From: an uncultured Desulfomicrobiaceae bacterium
Lineage (GTDB): Bacteria > Desulfobacterota > Desulfovibrionia > Desulfovibrionales > Desulfomicrobiaceae
Assembly (NCBI GenBank): GCA_937989665.1
Contig: CALKRN010000005.1
Location: 62,001-126,000, forward strand
DNA length: 64,000 nt
Direction of reading: 5' to 3'
Part shown: positions 24,474 to 35,822 of the stretch, in pieces
Numbering within the stretch: position 1 is the stretch's first letter
Layout: the number at the start of each line of letters is the position of its first letter
Translations under genes and position numbers: made by a program
Notes under the pieces: generated by a model
What the model was told of the DNA's origin: nothing
What the model saw: only the letters and a program-made list of their open reading frames with translations
Database searches by the model: none

Positions 24474-25414
24474 GGTTGGAGTTGGCTGATGTGGTGGAGG
24501 AGCCATTCCAGGGCTTGGGCCGGAGAAGAGCGACCGCTCTTGATGGCTGTTTCGGCCTCGGCAAGGAGGCTGAAGATGTGGGCGATGGAGGCGGGGCCAA
24601 GGCATTTGGCCAGGCCTTGCTTGGCGTTGAGGGCCCAGGCCGGGACCTTGTCTGCTGGCGTTTCGCCACGGGCCAAGCTCCAGAGGATGCGTGCCTCTCG
24701 TCGCAGGAGGGCGAGGACAAGAAACACGCTATCGCCGCTGGCCATTTGGGGGTCGTGGCGCAGCTGTCTCCAGAGGGCTAGGCGTTTGGCAGGGGTGAGG
24801 GCCGCTTGGATGAGGGCAAAGACGTCCCAGTGGTCCTCTCCAACGAGGACCTCAAGGTGCTGAGGCGTCACCTGGGGGCTGTCGCCCGCCGCCAGGGCGA
24901 CTTTGGCCATTTCGGTGCGGATAGCCGCCAGCCGTCCAGGGAGGCGTTTTTCCAAGAGCCGCCGCGCCTCGGGGCTGAGGGTCTTGCCGGAGCGCTGGAG
25001 TTCTTGTTCTGCCACTGCCAGGGCTGCACGCGCATCAAGGCCGGGCGATTCCCATATCCATTGGCGTTTTTTGGCGGCAGCGAAACATTTGCTGCCTGTG
25101 ACCGCCTTGGGAAGATGAGGCCGTTTTTTGTCCCACTCTCCCTCAAGGGCAAAGAGTGGGACGATCCCGGCTCGGCCACGGCGCAAGAGGCGGTCTAGCC
25201 GCTCCCAGTCCTCGGCCAAAGCGAGCTCAGCGTGGCGCAGGAGGACGCCGCAGCCCGGGACGCCAAAGGGCAGGACCGTGAGGGCCTGCCAGTAGCGCTC
25301 GGGCAGGGGGGTCTCGGCCCAGAAGGACTGGAGGGGGGAGTCGTTGGGGACCAGCGAGCGAGCGGTCTCGAGAAGGAGGTCGGCATCAGGACAGACGAGA
25401 AAAAAGAAGGCCAT
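24470..25414 (-). CDS. holA: DNA polymerase III delta subunit (clamp loader)
   Basis: A 314-residue HolA-like protein, the clamp-loader subunit that opens the beta clamp. Similarity is spread over the length rather than in sharp motifs: the degenerate ATPase domain (residues 1-130), then LEKRLPGRLAAIRTEMAKVAL and the C-terminal helical domain (WDVFALIQAALTP, LLRREARILWSLARGE). It sits between lptE and radC. The leuS-lptE-holA order is widely conserved in proteobacteria and supports the call. Confidence 0.85.
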   Translation of the reverse strand: MAFFFLVCPDADLLLETARSLVPNDSPLQSFWAETPLPERYWQALTVLPFGVPGCGVLLRHAELALAEDWERLDRLLRRGRAGIVPLFALEGEWDKKRPHLPKAVTGSKCFAAAKKRQWIWESPGLDARAALAVAEQELQRSGKTLSPEARRLLEKRLPGRLAAIRTEMAKVALAAGDSPQVTPQHLEVLVGEDHWDVFALIQAALTPAKRLALWRQLRHDPQMASGDSVFLVLALLRREARILWSLARGETPADKVPAWALNAKQGLAKCLGPASIAHIFSLLAEAETAIKSGRSSPAQALEWLLHHISQLQP

Positions 25415-25417
25415 GGG

Positions 25418-25942
25418 CTAGAAGCGTGGCTCTAAGCGATCGACGATGCGGCGGATGGCCTCGGCAATGGCTCGTTCCGTGGCACCGCGTTGGGCCTCCA
25501 GCCCGCGGTACGACTCCGTGGCAGTCACTGGGCCTGAGGCCCAGACAAGGGTGCCGGTGGCGGTCTCGCGTAGGAAGAGCTCCATGGTGATGACGGCCTG
25601 GGATTTGAGGGTGATGTCATCACGGCCTGTAACGGAGGCGCCAGTGCCGTACTGGACCACCCGCAGGGTCAAGGAAAGCTGCGCCCGCTCGCGTTCGGTC
25701 CAGACGATATTGCCGCGGCGGGAGAGCTCTTCCCGCACGGCAATGCGTAGCACCGGCTCCATCCAAGAGTCTGTACTCGGCTGTTCCACGCGGGCCAGGT
25801 AGAGGTGCGTGGCGCCAGAGGGGAGGTGGAGTTCGTTTCTGCCCTGGAGCTGGTAGCCACAGCCTGCGGTCAGCATCCAGAGCACAAGGCTAACGGACCA
25901 CCACGTTGACCAATTTTCGCGGGACCACGATGACCTTGACAC
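25418..25942 (-). CDS. lptE: LPS-assembly lipoprotein LptE
   Basis: A 174-residue lipoprotein. The lipobox LTAGC (C28) follows a hydrophobic signal segment with two N-terminal Arg residues, then [13 protein letters not shown] and a C-terminal part ending [20 protein letters not shown]. LptE plugs the LptD barrel that inserts lipopolysaccharide in the outer membrane. The only start giving a proper signal peptide is the ATG at 25942, which overlaps the leuS end by 53 bases; later in-frame starts leave too short a signal. Neighbours leuS and holA support the assignment. Confidence 0.85.
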   Translation of the reverse strand: MSRSSWSRENWSTWWSVSLVLWMLTAGCGYQLQGRNELHLPSGATHLYLARVEQPSTDSWMEPVLRIAVREELSRRGNIVWTERERAQLSLTLRVVQYGTGASVTGRDDITLKSQAVITMELFLRETATGTLVWASGPVTATESYRGLEAQRGATERAIAEAIRRIVDRLEPRF

Positions 25943-28379
25943 GGTGTTTGCCCTCCAGATGGCGGCGGATATTAGGGTCAGCCAGGGCTAGGCGCTCCAG
26001 TTCCTCGTCAGTGGCGTTGGCAGGGGCGATCACCTGGCCACGCAGCTTGCCGTTGACTTGGACGACGACCGTGATCTCGTCCACGACGAGCGCGGCTGGA
26101 TCGTAGGTCGGCCAGGGGCTTTCGGCAAGCAGGGTGGTGTATCCCAGCCGCTGCCAGAGTTCCTCGGCCAGGTGTGGAGCAAAGGGCGCGAGGACGGTGA
26201 GCACTGTGGCCACGGCCGAGGACAGCACCTGCGGGCCGCACGGTGAGGTGCGCAGATCGTCCTTGGCGAGGTACAGGGCGTTGACGAGCTCCATGAGGGC
26301 CGCAATGGCGGTGTTGAATTGGAACTTGTTGTCTAGGTCGGCGATAGTTCGGCGGACCGTGTCGTGTTCTTTGCGCCGCAGCTCGCGCTCTGCCAAGGTG
26401 AGCGTCCCGTTGATGGGAGCGCAGGGGCCAACAGGGGAGAGGATATTGGCAAGCTCGTCCACCAGACGCCAGACACGCAGGAGAAAACGGTGGGCGCCTT
26501 CGATACCATGTTCGCTCCATTCCAGGTCTTTTTCCGGGGGCGCGGCAAAGAGGCAAAAGAGGCGCACCGTATCAGCCCCGTAGCGGGCCACCATGGCGTC
26601 TGGGTCCACGATATTGCCCTTGGATTTGGACATCTTCGAGCCACCCAGGAGCACCATGCCCTGGGTAAGGAGATTGGCAAAGGGTTCGTCCACGGCAAGA
26701 TAGCCTTCGTCGCGCAGGGCCTTGGTAAAGAAGCGGGCGTAGAGGAGGTGCAAGATGGCATGCTCGATGCCGCCAATGTACTGGTCTACCGGGAGCCATC
26801 GGCCGACCACCTCGGAGTCAAAGGGCTGGGTCTCATCACGGGCCGACAAGTAGCGGGCAAAATACCAGGAAGACTCCACAAAGGTGTCCATGGTGTCGGT
26901 CTCGCGCCGCGCCGCGCCGCCGCAGGTGGGGCAGGTGGTGCGTACAAAGGGCTCGTACTCGGGCAGGGGCGAGCGGCCGTCGGGGTTGACCTGCACCTCC
27001 AAGGGCAGCTCCACGGGAAGTTGATCCTCCGGTACTGGGACAAGGCCGCAGGTATCGCAATAGATTACCGGGATAGGTGCCCCCCAATAGCGCTGGCGCG
27101 AGATGTTCCAGTCGCGTAGCCGGTAATTCACAGCTCGCCGGCCCAAGCCCTTTTGTTCGAGAAAGTCGGCAATGGCCTCTTTGGCCGTTTCGGAGTCTAG
27201 GCCATCAAAAGGACCGGAGTTGATGAGGAACCCGGGGGCGGTGTAGGCCTGTGTAAGGGAGGCTGCGTCGAGGTGTTCGCCTGGAGGGGTAATGACCACG
27301 GCCAAGGGAAGGCCATATTTGGCAGCAAAGTCAAAGTCCCGCTCGTCGTGGGCAGGGACGGCCATAACCGCCCCAGTACCGTAGCCCATGAGAACAAAAT
27401 TGGCCACATAGATGGGCATGCGTCGTCCAGTGAGGGGGTTGCGGCAGTAGCGGCCGGTGAAGATCCCTTCTTTTTCTAGGTCATCGGCAGCGCGTTGGAT
27501 GCGGTCCATGTTGATGACCTTGCGGCAGAAGGCCCGCACCTCGGCCTCGTGCGGGGTGCCGGCGATAAGGCGCTCCACCAACGGGTGTTCGGGCGCAAGG
27601 CTCATGAAGGTCGCGCCATAGAGGGTGTCCTGACGGGTGGTAAAGACCGTCACCACGCCCTCGAGGTCTTCCAGGGCAAAGTCGATCTCCATGCCTGTGC
27701 TTTTGCCAATCCAATGGCGTTGCATGGTGAGGACCCGATCGGGCCAGCCGCCAGCAAGCTTTTCGAGGTCCGCAAGGAGTTCCTCAGCATAGGCCGTGAT
27801 ACGCAAGAACCATTGTTCGAGCTCGCGTTGCTCTACCATGGAGTCGCAGCGCCAGCATTTGCCATCCTCCACCTGCTCGTTGGCCAACACCGTGTGGCAG
27901 CTCGGGCACCAGTTGACCGGGGCTTTCTTGCGGTAAGCCAGGCCGCGGCGCAAAAAGCGGAGGAAAAATGCTTGTTCCCAGCGGTAGTACTTGGGGTGGC
28001 AGGTGGCGATTTCTCGGCTCCAGTCGTAGGAGTAGCCGAGGCGCTGGAGTTGGGCGCGCATGGTGGCGATGTTCTCGTAGGTCCATTTGGCAGGGTGTAC
28101 CCCGTGTTTGATAGCGGCATTTTCTGCAGGTAGGCCAAAGGCATCCCAGCCCATGGGATGGAACACGCTCAAGCCGCGCATGCGCTTGTAGCGGGCCACG
28201 ACATCGCCGATGGAGTAGTTACGCACATGGCCCATATGGATGCGCCCAGAAGGATACGGAAACATCTCGAGGACATAGTAGTGGTTCTTTGCTGTGGCTG
28301 GGTCAAAGGAGAAAACCTGGCCTTTGGCCCAAATATCCTGCCATTTGCGCTCGATGGAATCAAAGTCATATGTTGCCAT
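25890..28379 (-). CDS. leuS: Leucyl-tRNA synthetase
   Basis: An 829-residue class I aminoacyl-tRNA synthetase. The HIGH-type motif is [14 protein letters not shown] near residue 42. A CP1 editing domain with [12 protein letters not shown] follows, then the KMSKS motif in [15 protein letters not shown], and the C-terminal anticodon and tail domains end [13 protein letters not shown]. Length is normal. CXXC pairs near CPSCH and CWRCD, and CDTCG with CPTCG, suggest bound zinc. It is preceded by a 113-base gap with no named element. Confidence 0.98.
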   Translation of the reverse strand: MATYDFDSIERKWQDIWAKGQVFSFDPATAKNHYYVLEMFPYPSGRIHMGHVRNYSIGDVVARYKRMRGLSVFHPMGWDAFGLPAENAAIKHGVHPAKWTYENIATMRAQLQRLGYSYDWSREIATCHPKYYRWEQAFFLRFLRRGLAYRKKAPVNWCPSCHTVLANEQVEDGKCWRCDSMVEQRELEQWFLRITAYAEELLADLEKLAGGWPDRVLTMQRHWIGKSTGMEIDFALEDLEGVVTVFTTRQDTLYGATFMSLAPEHPLVERLIAGTPHEAEVRAFCRKVINMDRIQRAADDLEKEGIFTGRYCRNPLTGRRMPIYVANFVLMGYGTGAVMAVPAHDERDFDFAAKYGLPLAVVITPPGEHLDAASLTQAYTAPGFLINSGPFDGLDSETAKEAIADFLEQKGLGRRAVNYRLRDWNISRQRYWGAPIPVIYCDTCGLVPVPEDQLPVELPLEVQVNPDGRSPLPEYEPFVRTTCPTCGGAARRETDTMDTFVESSWYFARYLSARDETQPFDSEVVGRWLPVDQYIGGIEHAILHLLYARFFTKALRDEGYLAVDEPFANLLTQGMVLLGGSKMSKSKGNIVDPDAMVARYGADTVRLFCLFAAPPEKDLEWSEHGIEGAHRFLLRVWRLVDELANILSPVGPCAPINGTLTLAERELRRKEHDTVRRTIADLDNKFQFNTAIAALMELVNALYLAKDDLRTSPCGPQVLSSAVATVLTVLAPFAPHLAEELWQRLGYTTLLAESPWPTYDPAALVVDEITVVVQVNGKLRGQVIAPANATDEELERLALADPNIRRHLEGKHRVKVIVVPRKLVNVVVR

Positions 28380-28492
28380 GGGATACCTCGATTACCTGGA
28401 GAAAAAAATACGTACTTCCGGGGCACGGTCTTTGTTGATGCTAATACCCTGCTCGGGAACGTTTCGGTTGTCCCGACGTGCCCGCGCCTGCC

Positions 28493-28696
28493 TCACTTCG
28501 AATGCACTGGGTCAACGTGTTCTCCCTGTTCCAGTACCGTCTGGAGTTTCTTGTCCTTGAGGAGAGCGCCCCAATACGCCGGAATGTTCTCCCCTCCCCA
28601 ATATCCTTGCGCTCGCGGGACAGCCCTGGCGGCGAAACCGTCGAAGACGAGGTGCGGTCCCGTATCCCCGCAGCGCGGGATATTTGCTCTTCTCAT
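28493..28696 (-). CDS. Small conserved-looking hypothetical protein after nusB
   Basis: A 67-residue soluble protein whose ATG overlaps the nusB stop by four bases (ATGA), so it would be translated by coupling. Composition is balanced (for example FDGFAARAVPRAQGYWGGEN and a basic-hydrophobic middle) and unlike a random reading frame. I do not recognise it. It would add a small unknown gene to the rib-nusB-leuS operon. The alternative is a chance frame in nusB-leuS spacer. Confidence 0.5.
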   Translation of the reverse strand: MRRANIPRCGDTGPHLVFDGFAARAVPRAQGYWGGENIPAYWGALLKDKKLQTVLEQGEHVDPVHSK

Positions 28697-29157
28697 GCAC
28701 CTGCCTCGCTTTTCTTCTGGGCAAGAGTCATGGCCTTGCCCGCGGCATCGAGGATGCCGTTGACAAAGACCCGAGAGCCTTCTTCACCAAAGGTTTTGGC
28801 CAGTTCAATGGCCTCGTTTACGGCGATTTTAAAAGGCAGCGCTGCGTAGCGCATTTCGTAGAGGGCAAGGCGGAGGATGGCGCGCTCAACGGCCGCGATG
28901 CGCTCCAGTTTCCAGCCCGTCGTGTGCTGGGCGATGATGGCATCGAGCTCGGGATAGTGGCGCCAAACCCCTCGCACGAGCTCCCAGGCGTAGGACCCTT
29001 CCCGCTCGAGCTCTGGGCAGCCGGCATCGCTGCGGAAGAGGACAAAGGCCTGGGCCAGGTCGGTTTCCGTGAGTTGCGGATGGAAGGGCAGGGCATAGAG
29101 GATCTGAAAGGCAAAGCGCCGCTGCCGTTGGCGCTGCTGCTTTGGCCGTGGGTTCAC
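28693..29157 (-). CDS. nusB: Transcription antitermination factor NusB
   Basis: A 154-residue all-helical NusB, which with S10 forms the boxA-binding part of the rRNA antitermination complex. Family features are [11 protein letters not shown] at the N-terminus, [15 protein letters not shown] in the middle and [13 protein letters not shown] before the C-terminal FVNGILDA. Its start overlaps the ribH stop by four bases; ribH-nusB is a widespread gene pair. Confidence 0.96.
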   Translation of the reverse strand: MNPRPKQQRQRQRRFAFQILYALPFHPQLTETDLAQAFVLFRSDAGCPELEREGSYAWELVRGVWRHYPELDAIIAQHTTGWKLERIAAVERAILRLALYEMRYAALPFKIAVNEAIELAKTFGEEGSRVFVNGILDAAGKAMTLAQKKSEAGA

Positions 29158-29639
29158 GGCAAGGCTCCCTCCAGCTGGCGCAGGACACGCACCGTCTCCA
29201 GGGCCGCGGCTGCAGCCTCGGCGCCTTTGTTGCCCGCTTTGCTCCCGGCGCGCTCAATGGCCTGCTCGAGGGAGTCAGTGGTAAGGAGCCCAAAACCGAT
29301 GGGGACGCCTGTTTCCAGCGACACATGGGCAATACCTTTCGTGGCCTCGGCGCAGACATAGTCAAAGTGTGGGGTCGCCCCGCGGATGACCGCGCCGACG
29401 CAGACAATGGCATCCACGGTATGGCGATGGGCAACGGCCCGGGCCACGAGGGGGAGTTCGAAGGCCCCAGGCACCCGGACAAGGGTAAGGTCCTGGCGGG
29501 CAGCCCCGTGGCGCAGGAGGTAATCCACTGCCCCGCCGATGAGCCGGTCCACGATGAAATCGTTGAAACGGCTGGCAATGATGGCGAATTTGAGGCCCGT
29601 GGCGTCAAGCACGCCTTCAATCGTTGTGAGATGGAGCAT
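29154..29639 (-). CDS. ribH: 6,7-dimethyl-8-ribityllumazine synthase
   Basis: A 161-residue lumazine synthase that condenses the RibAB and RibD products to make the riboflavin precursor and assembles into large hollow particles. Motifs: [22 protein letters not shown], and the catalytic-site segment [13 protein letters not shown]. The ATG at 29639 has AAGGAGGAG upstream; a longer frame to 29720 overlaps ribAB and adds residues without similarity. Confidence 0.97.
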   Translation of the reverse strand: MLHLTTIEGVLDATGLKFAIIASRFNDFIVDRLIGGAVDYLLRHGAARQDLTLVRVPGAFELPLVARAVAHRHTVDAIVCVGAVIRGATPHFDYVCAEATKGIAHVSLETGVPIGFGLLTTDSLEQAIERAGSKAGNKGAEAAAAALETVRVLRQLEGALP

Positions 29640-29656
29640 ATCTCCTCCTTGATAGG

Positions 29657-30865
29657 CTAGTGCACCGGGTCGAGGTGGAGTAAATGGCCGAGTTTCGCAC
29701 TCTTGGTGCGCAGGTAGCATTCGTTTTCCGCACAGGCTGGAATTTCGATGGGCACCCGTTCCACTACTTTGAGTCCATAGCCCTCTAACCCAATAATTTT
29801 TTTGGGATTATTCGTAAGCAGCCGCATACTGCGCACCCCGAGATTCACCAAGATTTGGGCGCCGATGCCGTAGTCGCGCAAATCCGCCGGGAAGCCGAGT
29901 TCCAGGTTCGCCTCCACCGTGTCCCGTCCTTGGTCTTGAAGGTGGTAGGCCTTGATCTTGTTGCCCAGGCCAATGCCGCGACCTTCTTGGCGCATGTAGA
30001 GCACGACACCACGCCCTTCCTCTTCGATCATCTCCATGGCGCGGTGGAGCTGGTGACCGCAATCGCATCGCAGCGAGCCAAAGACATCGCCGGTGAGGCA
30101 CTCGCTGTGCACCCGCACCAAGACAGGCTCCGGCGTGGTGACGTCACCCTTGACAAGGGCGAGGTGGGTGTGGGTGTCGATGTCGTTTTCGAAGGCCACG
30201 ATGGTGAACTCCCCATGGCAGGTGGGCATGCGGGCCTCGGCCACTCGGCGCACGAGGGAGTCCTTGCGGCAGCGGTAGGCGATGAGGTCTTCGATGGTGG
30301 CGATCTTGAGGCCGTGCTCTTGGGCGAATTGTTGCAGGTCCGGCATGCGGGCCATGGTGCCGTCGTCGTTCATGATCTCGCAGATGACCGCCGCGCCCTT
30401 GAGGCCCGCTAAGCGGGCGAGGTCTACAGAGCCTTCGGTCTGTCCGGCGCGGACAAGCACCCCGCCTTCACGGGCACGCAAGGGAAAGACGTGGCCCGGG
30501 GTGGCCAGGTCTTCGGGGGTAGTTTCGTCGGCCACGGCCGTTTGGATGGTAAGCGCCCGGTCGTGGGCGGAGATGCCAGTCGTCACGCCATGGCGGGCCT
30601 CAATGGAGACCGTGAAGTTGGTCCCGAACTTGGAAGTATTGCGCTTGGCCATGAGCGGGAGCTGGAGCTTGTCCACCAGGGCAGGCTCCAGGGCAAGACA
30701 GATGAGTCCTCGGCCATACTTGGCCATGAAGTTGATGGCCGCTGGCGTGACCTTTTCTGCGGCAATCGTTAGATCGCCCTCGTTTTCGCGATCTTCGTCG
30801 TCCACGAGGATAATCATCTTGCCGTTGCGGATGTCTTCAATGGCTTCTTCAATGGAGCATTTCAT
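29657..30865 (-). CDS. ribAB: Bifunctional DHBP synthase / GTP cyclohydrolase II
   Basis: A 402-residue fusion. The N-terminal half (about 1-205) is 3,4-dihydroxy-2-butanone-4-phosphate synthase, with [21 protein letters not shown] and GHVFPLRA. The C-terminal half is GTP cyclohydrolase II, with zinc ligands in [27 protein letters not shown], and the YGIGAQIL segment. It provides both substrates needed upstream of lumazine synthase and lies between ribE and ribH. Confidence 0.97.
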   Translation of the reverse strand: MKCSIEEAIEDIRNGKMIILVDDEDRENEGDLTIAAEKVTPAAINFMAKYGRGLICLALEPALVDKLQLPLMAKRNTSKFGTNFTVSIEARHGVTTGISAHDRALTIQTAVADETTPEDLATPGHVFPLRAREGGVLVRAGQTEGSVDLARLAGLKGAAVICEIMNDDGTMARMPDLQQFAQEHGLKIATIEDLIAYRCRKDSLVRRVAEARMPTCHGEFTIVAFENDIDTHTHLALVKGDVTTPEPVLVRVHSECLTGDVFGSLRCDCGHQLHRAMEMIEEEGRGVVLYMRQEGRGIGLGNKIKAYHLQDQGRDTVEANLELGFPADLRDYGIGAQILVNLGVRSMRLLTNNPKKIIGLEGYGLKVVERVPIEIPACAENECYLRTKSAKLGHLLHLDPVH

Positions 30866-30896
30866 GGGTTATCTCCTCAACCGACGGCATGTTGCG

Positions 30897-31550
30897 TCAA
30901 AATCCGTGCTGGCGCAAAAAGTCTTCGGTAATGGACGGGGGGTGGGTAGGGCGAGCTTCGCGCCAAGGGCTGAGCATGCGTGCGACATATTTGCCGATGA
31001 GATCCGTCTCCAGGTTCACCCGAGTGCCTACCTGCCAGAAGGCAATGGTGGTCTCCTGCCAGGTAGCGGGAATAATGTTTACTTCCAAAAAATCCTCCCC
31101 GCAATCGTTCACCGTAAGACTGACGCCATCCAAGGCAACGGAGCCTTTGGGGATGATCTCTCGGGCCAAGGCAGGATCAAAGGTCAGACGAATAATGCGG
31201 GATTGTCCTGCTGCAGTGAGGCGCACCACTTCGGCCACTGCATCCACATGGCCCAAGACAAGATGCCCCCCGAGGCGATCGCCAAGGGCCAAGGCGCGCT
31301 CCAGATTGACGCGATGGCCGCGTCTGAAGGAGCCGAGGGTGGTGACCTCGAGGGTCTTGGCCGAGGCATACGCCACGAAGGCGCTGCCACGGATGGTCTC
31401 CACCGTGAGGCACACCCCGTTGACGGCAATCGATTCTCCCTGTTGGTACGGGGTAAAGTCTCGCACCGGGGTGATGGTGAACCGTGCTTGGGCGCCCAGG
31501 TGGGTGACGTCGGTCACTGTGCCGAGGGATTGGATGATGCCGGTGAACAT
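30897..31550 (-). CDS. ribE: Riboflavin synthase, alpha chain
   Basis: A 217-residue riboflavin synthase made of two similar barrel halves. The first starts [10 protein letters not shown] and holds [11 protein letters not shown]; the second holds [11 protein letters not shown] and [12 protein letters not shown]. The enzyme dismutates lumazine to riboflavin. I start at MFTGII, as nearly all members do. That start lies inside the end of ribD, a 37-base overlap. Confidence 0.97.
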   Translation of the reverse strand: MFTGIIQSLGTVTDVTHLGAQARFTITPVRDFTPYQQGESIAVNGVCLTVETIRGSAFVAYASAKTLEVTTLGSFRRGHRVNLERALALGDRLGGHLVLGHVDAVAEVVRLTAAGQSRIIRLTFDPALAREIIPKGSVALDGVSLTVNDCGEDFLEVNIIPATWQETTIAFWQVGTRVNLETDLIGKYVARMLSPWREARPTHPPSITEDFLRQHGF

Positions 31551-32668
31551 AGGCGGGGGCGGAAGGTGAGGAGGATGTCGGGGGAGAGATGCCGCACTGC
31601 CGTGAGGCGCAGCGGCAGGGCATCGGCCATGGAGCGGACGTGGCGGCCCTGAAACGAGGCTGGGGCTGCCACGTCGCCGAGCACGCAAGGGCTGAGGAAA
31701 AGGAGTAGTTCGTCCACCACTGCGGCGGCGAGAAGACTTGCCGCCAGGGTGCCCCCGCCTTCGGCCAGGACGTAGGTGCAGCCATGGAGGCGGCGCAAGA
31801 GGGTGAGTCCGGCCACAAGGTCGAGGCCATTGCTCGTCTCCGGCAGACCATAGACCTGGCAGCCGAGGTCCATGAGGAGGGTGGCGCGGCGGGAGCGGGC
31901 CTCGGCGGCAGAGGTGAGGAATACGGTGCGCTCCGGGGTTTCACGCAAAAGGACGAGCGGGGCGTCTGCTTCGGGGAGGGTACGGGTGGCCACGGCGGCT
32001 AGAGGTTGGGGCCCGGTGTGGCGCGGATGGCGGCAAGTAAGGCGAGGATTGTCGGCCCGGAAGGTACCACCGCCCACGAGGATGGCTCCGACCCGGCTGC
32101 GCAAGCGGTGCACGAGGCGTCCGGCCCGGTGCCCAGAAATACTTGTCCGCTCTCCAGGACGAAGGGCAATCTTGCCATCCAGGGTTTGGGCGAGCTTGAG
32201 AAAGACGTATGGCCGGTCAGTTGTTTGCCAGAGGCGAAAATCAGCGATGAGGTCCTGGCAGCGTTCCTCGAGGACCCCCACGAGGACCTCGACACCGGCG
32301 GCGCGCAGTCGCTCGACCCCCCCCGCTGCGCGGAGATTGGGATCCCGGGTCCCCACAACAACGTGGCGGATGCCGGCAGCGAGAATGGCATCGGTGCAGG
32401 GTGGGGTCTTGCCGTGGTGGGCGCAGGGCTCGAGGGTGACATAGAGGGTGCAGCCGGCCGGATCGATACCGCGGGCGTGGGCATGGGCGATGGCATTGAC
32501 CTCGGCGTGGGGGCCACCGAACCGTTCGTGCCATCCCCGGGCCACGACCTGCCCATCGCGCACCAGCACTGCGCCAACGCAGGGGTTGGGGGCCGTACGG
32601 CCAAGACCTAACCGCGCCAGGGCGATGGCTTTCTCCATGTGCTGTTCGTGGTTATCTTTTCGCGTCAT
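31514..32668 (-). CDS. ribD: Bifunctional diaminohydroxyphosphoribosylaminopyrimidine deaminase / reductase
   Basis: A 384-residue RibD. The N-terminal deaminase has the zinc site HAEVNAI and [11 protein letters not shown]. The C-terminal reductase has [26 protein letters not shown] and [14 protein letters not shown] start at the ATG at 32668, which has GAGG upstream and gives the usual N-terminus. A longer open frame to 32902 is not supported. The last residues overlap ribE. Confidence 0.95.
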   Translation of the reverse strand: MTRKDNHEQHMEKAIALARLGLGRTAPNPCVGAVLVRDGQVVARGWHERFGGPHAEVNAIAHAHARGIDPAGCTLYVTLEPCAHHGKTPPCTDAILAAGIRHVVVGTRDPNLRAAGGVERLRAAGVEVLVGVLEERCQDLIADFRLWQTTDRPYVFLKLAQTLDGKIALRPGERTSISGHRAGRLVHRLRSRVGAILVGGGTFRADNPRLTCRHPRHTGPQPLAAVATRTLPEADAPLVLLRETPERTVFLTSAAEARSRRATLLMDLGCQVYGLPETSNGLDLVAGLTLLRRLHGCTYVLAEGGGTLAASLLAAAVVDELLLFLSPCVLGDVAAPASFQGRHVRSMADALPLRLTAVRHLSPDILLTFRPRLCSPASSNPSAQ

Positions 32669-32718
32669 GGCTGCCTCGGTGCAGAAAAAGACAAGCCCGT
32701 GGTCCGTGCCGTTGCTGG

Positions 32719-33228
32719 TCATTCCAACGTGCCAGGGCTGTCCTCCCGGCAGGAGGTGCTCGTCTCCCCTGCCCGGGGGTCTAGGGAGAGCCGTTGGTGC
32801 ATGATGTCGGCCTCGGCAAGCATCTCCAGGGACAAAGGGTCGGGATATCCCTCGAGATAATAGATGGCGGCCACGCGGCAGTTGATGAGCATTTTGGTGC
32901 ACAAGACACAGGGTTGTGTGGTGCAGTAGAGGGTAGAGCCCTCGAGCCGAATCCCATGGACCGCAGCCTGAAGGATGACGTTTTGCTCAGCGTGCAGCCC
33001 TCGGCATAGTTCGTGGCGCTCTCCTGAGGGGACGCCAAGCCGCTGCCGCAAACACCCCACGTCGAGGCAATGGGCAACCCCTGAAGGGGCGCCGTTGTAG
33101 CCAGTGGCAAGGATACGCTTGTCTTTAACGGCCACCGCCCCGACTTTGCGACGAACACACGTGGACCGCTCGGCCACCAGCTGGGCGATGCGGAGAAAGT
33201 ACTGGGGCCACGGCAGGCGTGGGTCCAT
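32719..33228 (-). CDS. dCMP deaminase (ComEB-like)
   Basis: A 169-residue cytidine/deoxycytidylate deaminase family protein. The zinc site is [11 protein letters not shown] with the downstream PCVLC pair. A second set of Cys/His residues near [10 protein letters not shown] is typical of the dCMP deaminase subgroup. It converts dCMP to dUMP for thymidylate supply. Being next to glyA, whose product makes methylene-THF, fits thymidylate synthesis. Confidence 0.92.
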   Translation of the reverse strand: MDPRLPWPQYFLRIAQLVAERSTCVRRKVGAVAVKDKRILATGYNGAPSGVAHCLDVGCLRQRLGVPSGERHELCRGLHAEQNVILQAAVHGIRLEGSTLYCTTQPCVLCTKMLINCRVAAIYYLEGYPDPLSLEMLAEADIMHQRLSLDPRAGETSTSCREDSPGTLE

Positions 33229-33249
33229 GGGACGTGCCCCCTTATTCCG

Positions 33250-34488
33250 CTACCAAGCAAAGAGAGGAAATTGGAGGGCAAAGGCCTCTACTTGGCGGCG
33301 GATGTCCTCCAGACGGGTGTCGTTGTCCCGGCTCTCGAGGGCAGCGACGATCCAGGCCGCCACGTGGCGCATCTCACGTTCTTTCATTCCCCGTGTCGTA
33401 ATCGCCGGCGTGCCGATGCGGATCCCCGAGGTGATAAAGGGCGAGCGAGGGTCAAAAGGCACGGCGTTTTTGTTCACCGTGATGCCGGCCCGATCCAGGG
33501 CCTGTTCGGCGTCCTTGCCGGTGATGTCCTTGCGGGTAAGGTCCACGAGCATGAGGTGGTTGTCCGTGCCCCCGGAAACGAGATCAAAGCCAGCAGCCGT
33601 CAGTTCTTGGGCCAAGGTTTGGGCGTTGGTGATGACTTGGCGTTGGTAGTCGGCAAAGGATGGCTGCAAGGCTTCGAGCAAGGCTACGGCCTTGGCGGCA
33701 ATGACGTGCATGAGGGGGCCGCCTTGAATTCCGGGAAAGATTTGGGAGTTCAACGTCTTGGCCAAGTCCTCGCCGGCGAGGATCATGCCTCCGCGCGGCC
33801 CTCGGAGGGTCTTGTGGGTCGTTGTGGTGGTGATGGTCGCGTGGGGGATGGGAGAGGGGTGGAGCCCTGCGGCGATGAGGCCGGCGATATGGGCCATGTC
33901 CACGACGAGGGCAGCGCCACAGGCATCGGCAATGGCCCGGAAGCGGGCGAAATCGATGATCCGTGGGTAGGCGCTGGCCCCGGCGACAATGATCTTGGGG
34001 CGGTGTTCGAGGGCCAGGCGCTCCACCTCGTCGTAGTCGATGGTGCCGGTCTCGCGGCTGACCCCGTAGGAGACGATGCGGTAGAGCTTGCCAGAGAAGT
34101 TGACTGGGCTGCCATGGGTGAGGTGCCCGCCGTGGGCAAGGCTCATCCCCAAGAGCGTATCCCCTGGGTTCATCAGGGCAAAATAGGCCGCCATGTTGGC
34201 TTGGGAGCCCGAGTGCGGTTGGACGTTGGCATAGGCCGCACCAAAAAGGCGTTTGGCACGGTCAATGGCGAGGTCCTCGGCCATATCCACGAACTCGCAG
34301 CCGCCATAGTAGCGTTTGCTCGGGTACCCCTCGGCATATTTGTGCGTCATGACGCTGCCCATGGCCTGACGTACAGCCAGGGAGGTGAAGTTCTCCGAGG
34401 CGATGAGTTCGAGTTTAGCGTGCTGGCGGGAAGTCTCCAGCTCGATGGCCTTCGCGATCTGCGGGTCCTGGCGCAAAAGTTCGTCCAT
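33250..34488 (-). CDS. glyA: Serine hydroxymethyltransferase
   Basis: A 412-residue PLP enzyme that interconverts serine and glycine and produces 5,10-methylene-THF. The PLP-binding lysine is in [14 protein letters not shown]. The N-terminal [10 protein letters not shown] and the [15 protein letters not shown] segment are diagnostic. Length is typical. It lies between fabF and the dCMP deaminase in the long minus-strand run. Confidence 0.98.
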   Translation of the reverse strand: MDELLRQDPQIAKAIELETSRQHAKLELIASENFTSLAVRQAMGSVMTHKYAEGYPSKRYYGGCEFVDMAEDLAIDRAKRLFGAAYANVQPHSGSQANMAAYFALMNPGDTLLGMSLAHGGHLTHGSPVNFSGKLYRIVSYGVSRETGTIDYDEVERLALEHRPKIIVAGASAYPRIIDFARFRAIADACGAALVVDMAHIAGLIAAGLHPSPIPHATITTTTTHKTLRGPRGGMILAGEDLAKTLNSQIFPGIQGGPLMHVIAAKAVALLEALQPSFADYQRQVITNAQTLAQELTAAGFDLVSGGTDNHLMLVDLTRKDITGKDAEQALDRAGITVNKNAVPFDPRSPFITSGIRIGTPAITTRGMKEREMRHVAAWIVAALESRDNDTRLEDIRRQVEAFALQFPLFAW

Positions 34489-34511
34489 GGCGAATCCTTG
34501 TCACGAGAGGG

Positions 34512-35756
34512 TCAGCCGGTAAAACGGCGGAAGATAAGGGTGGCGTTGGTGCCGCCAAAGCCAAAAGAATTGGACATCCCCACGGTCACGGGGACTTCCC
34601 GGGCCGTATTGGGGGTGTAGTCGAGGTCGCAGTCGGGATCGGGTTCATCGTAGTTGATGGTAGGCGGGATGACCCCGGTGGTCAGGCTCATGACCGTGAA
34701 CACGGCCTCGGCCCCGCCAGCTGCCCCGAGCAGGTGGCCGATCATGCTTTTGTTGGCCGTAATGGGCATGCGGTACGCATGATCTCCAAAGACCAGCTTG
34801 ATGGCTCGGGTCTCGGTCTTGTCATTGAGTTTGGTAGAGGTGCCGTGGGCGTTGATGAAATCAACGTCTTCAGGCGCCAGCCCGGCTTCGCGCAAGGCCG
34901 CACGCATGGCGGAGGCCATGCCTGTCCCTGATTCCTCGGGAGCGGCGATGTGGTAAGCGTCGTCCGAGGCCCCGTAGCCGACGAGCTCGGCATAGATGCG
35001 GGCCCCGCGGGCCTTGGCGTGCTCCAGCTCCTCCAAGAGGAGGAAACCCGCGCCCTCGCCGATGACAAAGCCACTGCGGCCTGCATCGAATGGTCGGCTC
35101 GCTTTCGTGGGCTCGTCGTTGCGTGTGGAGAGGGCCTTCATGGCATTGAAGCCAGAGACACCCATGGGGGTGATGGTGGATTCGACCCCACCGGTGATGC
35201 AGGCCTTGACCCGGCCAAGGGCAATGTCGGCGAAGGCATAGCCAATGGCATGGGTACTCGAGGCGCAGGCCGAGGTGGTGACGAGATTGGGCCCCTTAGC
35301 GCCAGTGAACATGGCCACTTGCCCGGCGGCCATGTTGGCGATGAGCATGGGGATGTAAAATGGTGAGATACGGTGTGGGCCCGCTTGAAGGAGCTTGGTG
35401 TGGAATTCTTCAATCGTGGAGAGCCCGCCAAGACCGCAGCCAAGGATGACTCCCACTTGGGGGGCCAGCTCTTCGCTGAGGACCAGACCCGCGTCTTCCA
35501 TGAGTTGGGCTGCGGCGACGATGGCGATTTGAAGAAAGCGATCAAGACGCCGGGCTTCTTTGGGACTGATGACGCGGGAGGGGTCGAAGTCGGTGACTTC
35601 GGCGGCAATGCGGGTCTCGAACTGGCTGGCATCAAAGAGGGTGATGGGGCCGACGCCGCTTTTTCCCGCCACCAAGTTGGCCCAGCTCGTGGCGAGGTCG
35701 GCGCCAATGGGGGTTACCGCGGCCATGCCGGTGACGACAACGCGATGTCCAATCAT
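34512..35756 (-). CDS. fabF: 3-oxoacyl-ACP synthase II
   Basis: A 414-residue condensing enzyme of fatty acid elongation. The active site has C164 in VTTSACASSTHA, with the catalytic histidines in NAHGTSTKLND and MIGHLLGAAGG. Length and motifs identify FabF rather than FabB or FabH. acpP is directly upstream. Confidence 0.97.
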   Translation of the reverse strand: MIGHRVVVTGMAAVTPIGADLATSWANLVAGKSGVGPITLFDASQFETRIAAEVTDFDPSRVISPKEARRLDRFLQIAIVAAAQLMEDAGLVLSEELAPQVGVILGCGLGGLSTIEEFHTKLLQAGPHRISPFYIPMLIANMAAGQVAMFTGAKGPNLVTTSACASSTHAIGYAFADIALGRVKACITGGVESTITPMGVSGFNAMKALSTRNDEPTKASRPFDAGRSGFVIGEGAGFLLLEELEHAKARGARIYAELVGYGASDDAYHIAAPEESGTGMASAMRAALREAGLAPEDVDFINAHGTSTKLNDKTETRAIKLVFGDHAYRMPITANKSMIGHLLGAAGGAEAVFTVMSLTTGVIPPTINYDEPDPDCDLDYTPNTAREVPVTVGMSNSFGFGGTNATLIFRRFTG

Positions 35757-35822
35757 GCTGTACTCGGTGCGTTCGATAAGGGAAGCAAAGGGAAAGGGCG
35801 GGCGCCGTGCGCCCGCGCTCCG

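Noticed and set aside
32669-33249. FMN riboswitch before the rib genes
   Set aside because: ribD follows the dCMP deaminase gene by only 50 bases and that gene follows glyA closely, which leaves no room for the aptamer.
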